From assembly GCA_018814465.1 (NCBI GenBank), contig JAHIZR010000223.1, forward strand, positions 1-7,350: a DNA stretch of 7,350 bases. The letters run 5' to 3'. The position numbers and the translations under genes are program-made. This stretch comes from a bacterium. GTDB taxonomy: Bacteria > Electryoneota > RPQS01. Numbering within the stretch: position 1 is the stretch's first letter; each line of letters begins with the position of its first letter. The notes under the pieces were generated by a model, which saw nothing but the letters and a program-made list of their open reading frames with translations, made no database searches and had not been told where the DNA came from. Below are positions 1 to 4,790 of this stretch, piece after piece.

Positions 1-1
1 C

Positions 2-148
2 CTGTTTTTCTTCCCCGCCGATTCAACGGTCTACCCAGGTTTGGATAAGCCGAGCAACCGTTTCAACAGTAATTCTGAGGCCTTTAACACGGCTAGAACG
101 ACTGTCAGGACTTTATTTGAATTCAAATTGTCTCCTTTCATTCAGTAA
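2..148 (+). CDS. Possible C-terminal end of a convergent gene (partial, doubtful)
   Basis: This reading frame is open from the left window edge for 48 codons to a TAA at 146-148. It would overlap the 3' end of the ThiF-like gene by 11 bases on the opposite strand. The predicted peptide is Phe- and Ser/Asn-rich, ends in ...KLSPFIQ, and shows no motif I recognise. A frame this long stays open by chance fairly often, and its start lies outside the window. It is antisense to the small minus-strand frame at 31-126, which has a good SD site, so at most one of the two is likely real. I slightly favour the minus-strand frame. Confidence 0.22.
   Translation: MFFFPADSTVYPGLDKPSNRFNSNSEAFNTARTTVRTLFEFKLSPFIQ
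31..126 (-). CDS. Possible very small protein at the end of the ubiquitin-like operon
   Basis: A 31-residue frame begins at a TTG (126-124). An AAAGGAG at 138-132 lies five bases upstream and overlaps the TGA of the ThiF-like gene. An alternative in-frame ATG at 141-139 shares an ATGA overlap with that stop and would give 36 residues, but has no visible SD. The peptide is Leu/Val-rich with regularly spaced Lys/Arg (core KVLTVVLAVLKASELLLKRL), compatible with an amphipathic helix, perhaps membrane-associated. There are no cysteines and no recognised family. The SD placed exactly at the end of the preceding gene is the best evidence that the operon continues. Function is unknown, and the frame could be spurious. 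Confidence 0.35.
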   Translation of the reverse strand: MNSNKVLTVVLAVLKASELLLKRLLGLSKPG

Positions 149-794
149 TTAGTGTATGCGTGGCAAGATCCAGGATCACACGTCGTGGAATCTGTTCACC
201 GCAGACATACTTCTTGACGTGCGAGCAGACAATGCTGGCAGCCATCAATGGTGTGTAGCAGACAGTTCGCGCCGTACAGGGCTCGTTTAGAGCTTCTTGG
301 TCGGAATACAGCGTAGTCGTATAGTCTACCCGGTCACTCTTGACGTAGTTTCGCGTGGTATGGACAGCTAACGTGTTCAGCCCCATGCGAGCATCAACAT
401 ACAAACGAACACTTGAGTCATCACGAACTGACTTCCATATTGCTTTGCGGCTTTCCATCGAATCGACCGCGGAGATTACGACTTCCGTCAACGGTTGATC
501 AACATATCGGGTAGCGGCGGCATTCGGTGTGTGACCACCATAGGATTCCATCAGCCTAATAAAGGCATTAGCCTTTAGACTACCGATATCATCATCCGAG
601 TACATCTGATTCGACCAGTTGTGGCTTTCCACAAAGTCGGCATCGTAAGCTTGTAGTCCGGTGATTCCCATTTTGCCGAGATAGAGACCGGTGATGCTGC
701 CAATGGAGCCGAGGCCAATCAAAGTCACACCCAAGCTTGTCACAGCCTTGACATCGAGGACATCCTGCTGTCTTAAGTATCGTTCTTCGTTCAT
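138..794 (-). CDS. ThiF/E1-like adenylyltransferase (ubiquitin-activating enzyme-like)
   Basis: This 218-residue Rossmann-type protein of the ThiF/MoeB/E1 superfamily is predicted to adenylate the C-terminal glycine of the ubiquitin-like protein encoded in the same operon. Visible motifs are the glycine-rich nucleotide loop GLGSIG (27-32), acidic DAD (51-53), the Asn/Gln segment NWSNQ (59-63), Lys74 in IGSLK, and DSMESR (111-116). These match ATP/Mg-binding positions of E1 enzymes. The usual Arg of the NLxRQ motif is Asn62 here. Candidate thiol residues are Cys173 (EPCTARTVC) and Cys179. There is no separate catalytic-cysteine or ubiquitin-fold domain, so it is much smaller than eukaryotic E1 and close in size to the ThiF core. 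The ATG start has TAAGGAG just upstream, which includes the stop of the JAMM gene, leaving an 8-base gap and implying coupled translation. The family is clear; the partner is inferred from context. Confidence 0.9.
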   Translation of the reverse strand: MNEERYLRQQDVLDVKAVTSLGVTLIGLGSIGSITGLYLGKMGITGLQAYDADFVESHNWSNQMYSDDDIGSLKANAFIRLMESYGGHTPNAAATRYVDQPLTEVVISAVDSMESRKAIWKSVRDDSSVRLYVDARMGLNTLAVHTTRNYVKSDRVDYTTTLYSDQEALNEPCTARTVCYTPLMAASIVCSHVKKYVCGEQIPRRVILDLATHTLITE

Positions 795-802
795 AGTACT
801 CC

Positions 803-1516
803 TTAGAATGGTGTTTCGAGTTCATCGTAGTCAAATCCCATCCAGTCGATTTCATCCTGCAACTCGTCCATCGTCAATGCACCTCTTTCCTGTGCAATCT
901 TCAGATCCTGAACACGGTCGGCAGCATTCCGGCGAGCACGACAGAACACATTCTGGGATTCCCTCACTTTCGCTTTGAACTCAGTTAAGCATGCTTCAGC
1001 AAGGCCATCCACCTGTGGATATACAACATCGAACACACAGTCAGAAACGTACAAATGGCAAGGGTGGAATTGATCCAGCCGGATCATCGAGTCGCGTTGT
1101 TTGTTTACTACGAGGCTAAGCAACCATTCACCGTTGGCCAAACCTTCAATACAGCGATCATCTTGTCCGCTGAAAAACACCGAGAGATCACCATGACTAT
1201 GGCACCAACATCGGAGCTTGTTTCCATCGATACCCTGGGTTTCAAGTTCCATCAACAGCTCTGCAACGGCAGCCGGATCAAGTTCTGTTTCATCGGAAGA
1301 ACTTTGCTGTTTGATAAGAATGAAGTCGGTCACGATCAAGGCAGTAACCGCACCGGTGTTTGCATCACGGATATCATCAACGAGACCCAAACACGAGAAC
1401 TCGCCCTTCGCCATGTCTGCCCACAACCACAACTTCTGCATGGCAACAGCATCAACCTGGATCTTGATGCCAAGCTGCACTCGTTCACGCTGCTGATTCT
1501 TCGGCCAGTTCCGCAT
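803..1516 (-). CDS. JAMM/MPN (JAB) metallopeptidase, deubiquitinase-like
   Basis: This 237-residue protein carries a full zinc-metallopeptidase JAMM signature: Glu39 (KGEFSCLG), then HSH at 106-108, seven residues, Ser116, two residues, Asp119 (SGQD). Family members cleave after the Gly-Gly of ubiquitin-like proteins, either to mature a precursor or to remove it from targets. Here the likely substrate is the ubiquitin-like protein at 2723-2935, whose Gly-Gly is followed by Leu-Val. The C-terminal 60 or so residues are Arg/Lys-rich then acidic and lie outside the MPN core. The frame stays open upstream to 1879, but that part is antisense-like Thr/Lys/Arg-rich sequence overlapping the E2-like gene. 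The ATG at 1516 has GAGG six bases upstream and leaves a 32-base overlap with the E2-like gene, so I chose it. The stop is 8 bases before the ThiF-like gene. Confidence 0.92.
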   Translation of the reverse strand: MRNWPKNQQRERVQLGIKIQVDAVAMQKLWLWADMAKGEFSCLGLVDDIRDANTGAVTALIVTDFILIKQQSSSDETELDPAAVAELLMELETQGIDGNKLRCWCHSHGDLSVFFSGQDDRCIEGLANGEWLLSLVVNKQRDSMIRLDQFHPCHLYVSDCVFDVVYPQVDGLAEACLTEFKAKVRESQNVFCRARRNAADRVQDLKIAQERGALTMDELQDEIDWMGFDYDELETPF

Positions 1517-2627
1517 TGGCTTCCTCACTTTCTTCTTCGTCTTTAGGACGATTGGGACAGTCTTCTGAACAGTGTTCCTCATAATGTTGGCAGTACTCAC
1601 ACCAGTAGCATTCTTCGCATTCGCTGACATCATGTCCGTATTCATCGCACCACGAGCAGTACGGCTCTTCGCTGTCTTCGTCTTCACACCAGTCAGGATT
1701 CCATTTCTCAATTTTCTGAAACGGATCGTTTTCGTTGTAGGTCGACAGAAACTGATGCACGAGCAGAAATAGTTCATGCAGATCCAGACTGCCTGCGTAC
1801 CGGGAAACAAGATGGCCGCAGGACCCCCAACATACATTACTTGGATCGTCCGTACAGTGCGGGTGAGTGTATCCGCCAACGTTTGTTCCTCCAGTAATCA
1901 AGACTTCGCCTTTGCGAAGGTTGCACTCAACGACGAAAGGATCAAACTCGTAGCGATAGCCTTCGTATTCGATCTCGATGATATAGGTCGTGCCGAAGAT
2001 GCTGTCGCAGTTGAAGTGAAAACTCTTATAAGTCGCAGGCACGAGCTTCATCAGATCAAAATAGGTTCGCGTAGCGCGAGCCTTGATGAATTCAGGAGAC
2101 TTCTCAAACATACGCAGTAACTGACGATCAGTTTCGAGCTTACGGGCAAGTGTCATTTGCTGGGTGCTGAGCTTGTCAATTTCGTAGTCCGAGTCTCTTA
2201 TTGATGATACAAGCTCACGTTTCCGATCAGATACACAACTCGTGAACTGCTGAATCATCCTATCCCGTATTGACTTCCGAAACTCCCTGCACAACTTCGG
2301 CAGACGTTCATCGATCAACTTGCGACAGAAGGCCGTTGCAGTCGGGTTTTTCGGCACGAATAACAACACTAAGAAATGTGAACCAATGCGAGCGACTGGC
2401 GTGTCTTCGACTGTTACCAGATCACCTCCAACACACTTGCCGAAGTCAGGATTGAGTGCCACAATCATGTCTCCGATGACATGATGCTTCGATCCATCTT
2501 CTGGCAGTCCGACAATTATCTGATGCTGATCGAGACATTCAAGCTGCCAAGGTTGAGACACGAGTTCAATCGGAACATGATGCAATTGGCTGTAATACTG
2601 TAGCAGGTTTGAAATTTGATTATTCAT
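1485..2627 (-). CDS. E2-like (ubiquitin-conjugating) protein fused to a Cys/His zinc cluster
   Basis: Numbered from the ATG at 2627, this 380-residue protein has an undefined N-terminal domain (1-100), a charged helical stretch (about 100-185), an E2-like domain (about 190-310), a zinc cluster (314-357) and an acidic tail. The E2 assignment rests on HPH at 255-257, nine residues on, Cys266 in VCWG, then helices with STYNENDP. This parallels HPN...G-x-x-C and the following proline region of E2 enzymes, and resembles predicted prokaryotic E2 families with His in place of Asn. Cys266 is the predicted thioester site. The cluster has Cys324, 327, 337, 340, 343, 346, 353, 357 and His332, 348, 352, enough for two zinc ions. 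It may be RING-like or tandem knuckles, so an E3-like role is inference. An in-frame ATG at 2633 lies only two bases from GGAGG, whereas the ATG at 2627 lies eight away, so I chose the latter. The E2 call is motif-level. Confidence 0.78.
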   Translation of the reverse strand: MNNQISNLLQYYSQLHHVPIELVSQPWQLECLDQHQIIVGLPEDGSKHHVIGDMIVALNPDFGKCVGGDLVTVEDTPVARIGSHFLVLLFVPKNPTATAFCRKLIDERLPKLCREFRKSIRDRMIQQFTSCVSDRKRELVSSIRDSDYEIDKLSTQQMTLARKLETDRQLLRMFEKSPEFIKARATRTYFDLMKLVPATYKSFHFNCDSIFGTTYIIEIEYEGYRYEFDPFVVECNLRKGEVLITGGTNVGGYTHPHCTDDPSNVCWGSCGHLVSRYAGSLDLHELFLLVHQFLSTYNENDPFQKIEKWNPDWCEDEDSEEPYCSWCDEYGHDVSECEECYWCEYCQHYEEHCSEDCPNRPKDEEESEEANAELAEESAA

Positions 2628-2633
2628 AGGCAT

Positions 2634-2649
2634 TACCTCCGGAGGTAAG
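2634..2649 (-). promoter_or_regulatory. Perfect 16-base palindrome containing the SD of the E2-like gene
   Basis: The sequence TTACCTCCGGAGGTAA reads the same on both strands, and its second half supplies the GGAGG ribosome binding site. In RNA the CCUCC half could pair with the GGAGG half, though a hairpin with no loop is strained, so intermolecular pairing or protein binding is also possible. It could hold down translation of the E2-like protein. This is seen in the sequence; the function is inference. Confidence 0.45.
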
Positions 2650-2650
2650 A

Positions 2651-2680
2651 AGAGCCCCAGTCAATAATGACCAGGGCTCT
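2651..2680 (-). promoter_or_regulatory. Hairpin between the ubiquitin-like and E2-like genes
   Basis: The arms 2651-2657 (AGAGCCC) and 2674-2680 (GGGCTCT) form seven pairs. A two-by-two internal loop, four more pairs (GTCA/TGAC) and an ATAA loop follow inward. On the minus strand it is followed by only TTCTT, so it would be a weak intrinsic terminator at best. It lies in the 95-base gap after the ubiquitin-like gene and could lower expression of the downstream enzymes relative to that protein, or protect a processed transcript end. Confidence 0.4.
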
Positions 2681-2722
2681 CCTATGTTGGGCAGCGGTGT
2701 AGGACTAACCGCCAGCAGCTTC

Positions 2723-2935
2723 CTAGACGAGGCCCCCTTTCACGGCGGGGACCATAGTCAAAATATTCCCGTCTTGAAGGACATCCGAATCGAATGCCGG
2801 CGACCCGTTGACGTGCCGACTGTAGCTGGAATCCTTCGGGAATCCGGCCTGTTGAATGGCCTGTTCGACTGTACAGCCTTCACTGACATCGATTTCCTTG
2901 GCCGAGCGACCTAAACACAACACCTTTACTTTCAT
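2723..2935 (-). CDS. Ubiquitin-like / ThiS-MoaD-like beta-grasp protein with Gly-Gly-Leu-Val tail
   Basis: This 70-residue protein has the pattern of small beta-grasp sulfur carriers and bacterial ubiquitin-like proteins: an N-terminal strand (MKVKVLCLG), a helix around EQAIQQAGF (24-32), VNG (42-44), DSDVLQDGNILTMVP (49-63) and a C-terminal tail AVKGGLV. Such proteins are activated on a terminal Gly-Gly. Here the two glycines (67-68) are followed by Leu-Val, implying trimming, most simply by the JAMM peptidase of the same operon. The neighbouring E1-, E2- and JAMM-like genes favour protein conjugation over thiamine or molybdopterin synthesis, whose partner enzymes are absent from the window. 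ATG 2935 is preceded by AAAAAAGGAG with a seven-base gap, a strong SD. It is first in the operon. Identification is from pattern and context. Confidence 0.85.
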   Translation of the reverse strand: MKVKVLCLGRSAKEIDVSEGCTVEQAIQQAGFPKDSSYSRHVNGSPAFDSDVLQDGNILTMVPAVKGGLV

Positions 2936-2961
2936 GAGAATTCTCCTTTTTTGAAATGGAA

Positions 2962-2982
2962 AGCCCGCGCGTAGCGCGGGCT
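2962..2982 (-). promoter_or_regulatory. GC-rich hairpin upstream of the ubiquitin-like gene
   Basis: The arms AGCCCGCGC (2962-2970) and GCGCGGGCT (2974-2982) make a perfect nine-pair stem with a three-base loop. On the minus strand it is followed by TTTCCATTTC, then the SD of the ubiquitin-like gene about 14 bases on. It could be a leader attenuator or a weak terminator separating the operon from upstream transcription. The plus strand after it is not T-rich. Confidence 0.45.
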
Positions 2983-3553
2983 CATTGTATTATCTTATTC
3001 CAGAAAAGCGAGCAGAGGCAATGCCCAATTCGGATCCGATTGAACGACAGGATCGGACTAAAATGTCCGGGGAATTTTGTGAAGTGATCGCGCAGTATTT
3101 TTTTTCTGCACGCAAATTTCTTTTTTCGATTGCGATAAAATGCGAGGATCGCATCAATTTAATGACTCTTATGAAGCCAAATTACGGCGACATAGGGAAA
3201 ACTCCGTTTTCGGATTTCCAAGGCAGGCTTTTTGCTCTAATGGGGGGCATAAATATTTCAATGGGATTTGACTCCTACCGTCAAATTTCCAACTTGAATT
3301 TGATCGGGGGGACTTATATATCTGATCCCATCTGGGTTCGGTGACAAGATCAATAGTAAACTTACTTCCTAAAACCGGTCCTGCTTAGACCAAGCATTCT
3401 GTATTACTGACTGAATTATTAACTCATATTTTTGATCCACGCATTTCGCACGATGCACTATTATCCTCTCGATAGAAATTACGATCAAAATCACGCTACA
3501 GAGACATAATCCGTAGGTACGGAGGCGTGTCTCCGTATGTGAATGTGTTACCG
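2983..3553. other. Gene-poor AT-rich intergenic stretch between the operon and the plus-strand genes
   Basis: I see no convincing gene here. A 119-codon plus-strand frame from a TTG at 2985 to 3344 has no SD and no recognisable protein. The promoter of the minus-strand operon should lie near 2985-3100. A GATAAT (minus strand, 2994-2989) could be a -10 element, but I find no good -35 at normal spacing. Around 3031-3057 the word CGGATCCGA/AGGATCGGA is repeated with an 18-base period and also offers inverted arms TCCGAT/ATCGGA (3035-3040, 3052-3057), a possible operator. At 3430-3490, arms TTTTGATC/GATCAAAA enclose two four-pair hairpins, which could be a folded RNA or chance. Confidence 0.4.
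3518..3537 (+). other. Small hairpin just upstream of the orphan terminator
   Basis: TACGGAG (3518-3524) and CTCCGTA (3531-3537) form seven pairs around a six-base loop. The hairpin lies 16 bases before a strong terminator hairpin on the same strand and may be part of the same transcript. It also covers the GGAGG and GTG at 3521-3529, which argues against that GTG being the start of the downstream gene. Confidence 0.35.
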
Positions 3554-3585
3554 AGCTCAGACGAACGTCGTCTGGGCTTTTTGTT
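3554..3585 (+). terminator. Strong intrinsic terminator with no obvious gene upstream
   Basis: The arms 3554-3564 (AGCTCAGACGA) and 3568-3578 (TCGTCTGGGCT) pair over eleven bases with one G-U wobble around a three-base loop. TTTTTGTT follows, a classic rho-independent terminator in the plus direction. No clear plus-strand gene precedes it in the window, so it may end a small noncoding RNA or leader transcript from 2983-3550. It lies inside the open frame that extends from 3527, a further reason to start the next gene downstream at 3608. Confidence 0.7.
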
Positions 3586-3607
3586 GCCCAAAACCGAAAG
3601 GAAGGTG

Positions 3608-4501
3608 ATGCGCAGAATACTACACACTATTAATGACTTTAAAATATCGGCAATAAATTTCAGCCAGGAGTCGATCCCTTCAGATTTACTGGAGCCCGAT
3701 CGTCTTAGTAAAGCATTAAATGAAACTTATAGGATAAAGATGAAAAGTTTCATACATGAAGGGATCATCAGGTCCCACAATACGGAGAATCTCGAGCGCA
3801 AGCAAATGCACGAGGAGACTTCTCCCAATATAGTTTACCTACCTGTGATGGCAGTGGCTCATCCAGACTTGTGCAATTGTAGAGCAAGTGCGGTCTTCAA
3901 AAGTATTCTACCGTCACTAATCAAATTGGTGGGACAATCGGTGATCAGAACGCCAAAGCAATACTCATTTTTGGTATGTCCAAGCGTACATCTTTTGAAA
4001 CTCCCAGCAAGCATGGCAGGTGTCCTCACGCGGCAACAATGCGCATGGTTCCACGACGGAATTTATATCCAAAGTGGAATTCTCAGCATCTCGCCCGGTG
4101 ATAACATTGATCTTTTGAACGGTGTACTACAAGCACAAACCGTCTGCGATACATTAGCTAGCCATACTGGTTCAGCGAATCCAGCGGATTATCCTGATAT
4201 CCCGGTTAATGACTCATTGGAGAAGGAATTCCGCAATGCCGTAGGCGATATCTATAGAAACCGCGTAGGACTTTGCTGCGCAGATCAAGTTGATTATCAC
4301 ACTATGGTACAAGTGATGGCTCACGCAAGCTCGATGGGAAAAGATCCTCAGATAGAATACGATAGGTTCAAAGCCGCAGGTTGCAAATTCTTCTGGGAGT
4401 ATCCCTTTCTCCAACAACCACAGGCAGCCAGCACATTGAATACAGGCAAATCGATTGTCCAGCTTGGCAATCTCCCTCAAAAATGCGCAAACGACAAGTA
4501 G
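3608..4501 (+). CDS. Hypothetical protein, 297 residues
   Basis: I do not recognise this family. The protein is soluble-looking, with no signal peptide or clear membrane segment. Visible features, numbered from ATG 3608, are a basic N-terminus (MRRILHTINDF), a charged stretch near 60-72, scattered cysteines (CNC near 90; a CC pair near 220) and an aromatic FFWEYPF near 270. None forms a known catalytic signature. The frame is open back to a GTG at 3527, but a GGAGG only one base from that GTG and an intrinsic terminator at 3554-3585 argue against it. ATG 3608 has AAGGA with a good gap. The 3' end overlaps the excisionase-like gene by 19 bases, so the two are probably co-transcribed. It sits between the conjugation operon and the integration genes. 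It could be a further component, a regulator or unrelated island cargo. Confidence 0.65.
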   Translation: MRRILHTINDFKISAINFSQESIPSDLLEPDRLSKALNETYRIKMKSFIHEGIIRSHNTENLERKQMHEETSPNIVYLPVMAVAHPDLCNCRASAVFKSILPSLIKLVGQSVIRTPKQYSFLVCPSVHLLKLPASMAGVLTRQQCAWFHDGIYIQSGILSISPGDNIDLLNGVLQAQTVCDTLASHTGSANPADYPDIPVNDSLEKEFRNAVGDIYRNRVGLCCADQVDYHTMVQVMAHASSMGKDPQIEYDRFKAAGCKFFWEYPFLQQPQAASTLNTGKSIVQLGNLPQKCANDK

Positions 4502-4692
4502 TGCTCCTAAAATCGTCTGAGGCGGCAGAACGCCTCAATATCAGTAAGACAACGCTGCACCGCTATGTGAAGGCAGGGAGGCTTAGCTGCGTCCGCTTCG
4601 CAGCGAATTCCGTCTACTTCACCGAGCAGCAGTTGTCAGAGTTCATTGAACAGTACCGAAAGCGGTACCAACCAAGACGCATCCAAGATTAG
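4483..4692 (+). CDS. Excisionase-type helix-turn-helix DNA-binding protein
   Basis: This 69-residue protein has the small winged-helix pattern of the MerR-like excisionase family (HTH_17 type). LKSSEAAERLNISKTTLHRY forms the helix-turn-helix, VKAGRLSCVRF the wing, and FTEQQLSEFIEQYRKR the closing helix. Such proteins act as recombination directionality factors beside tyrosine integrases, or as small transcription regulators. The integrase gene starts 98 bases downstream on the same strand, supporting an excisionase role. The ATG at 4483 overlaps the preceding gene by 19 bases and has no clear SD. In-frame GTG 4501 is an alternative that would lose only six residues. The frame remains open back to 4381, but that portion lies inside the preceding gene and shows no domain. 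Confidence 0.8.
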   Translation: MRKRQVVLLKSSEAAERLNISKTTLHRYVKAGRLSCVRFAANSVYFTEQQLSEFIEQYRKRYQPRRIQD

Positions 4693-4702
4693 TGATGCAA
4701 AC

Positions 4703-4757
4703 GCCCGAATAACGGGCATAAGATAGAGACAACGGCCCCAGGAATTCCCCTGGGGCC
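4703..4757 (+). promoter_or_regulatory. Two hairpins between the excisionase-like and integrase genes
   Basis: The first hairpin is GCCCG (4703-4707) with CGGGC (4713-4717). The second is a perfect nine-pair stem, GGCCCCAGG (4734-4742) with CCTGGGGCC (4749-4757), around a six-base loop. Neither is followed by a T-run, so they are poor intrinsic terminators. The second sits 16 bases upstream of the integrase SD region, a position similar to the hairpins ahead of the ubiquitin-like and E2-like genes. They may be leader structures limiting integrase expression. Confidence 0.4.
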
Positions 4758-4790
4758 ATCATTAAACGATACGAAAGGAGGTGACAACTA

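Noticed and set aside
1055..1546. 163-codon plus-strand frame opposite the JAMM gene.
   Set aside because: It is antisense to a gene with a complete catalytic signature, with no SD or domain of its own.
1517..1879. Upstream extension of the JAMM frame (121 more codons).
   Set aside because: It overlaps the E2-like gene in another frame, gives Lys/Thr/Arg-rich low-quality sequence, and the ATG at 1516 has a good SD.
2723..2935. Assigning the small beta-grasp protein as ThiS or MoaD of cofactor synthesis.
   Set aside because: No thiamine or molybdopterin genes are nearby, Gly-Gly is not terminal, and the neighbours are E2- and JAMM-like proteins.
2985..3344. 119-codon plus-strand frame from a TTG.
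   Set aside because: There is no SD, no family resemblance, and it begins right at the hairpin leader of the divergent operon. Probably chance, though an unknown small gene cannot be excluded.
3527..3607. GTG 3527 as start of the hypothetical protein.
   Set aside because: The GGAGG is only one base from the GTG, and two hairpins including a strong terminator lie within this segment. ATG 3608 has a better SD.
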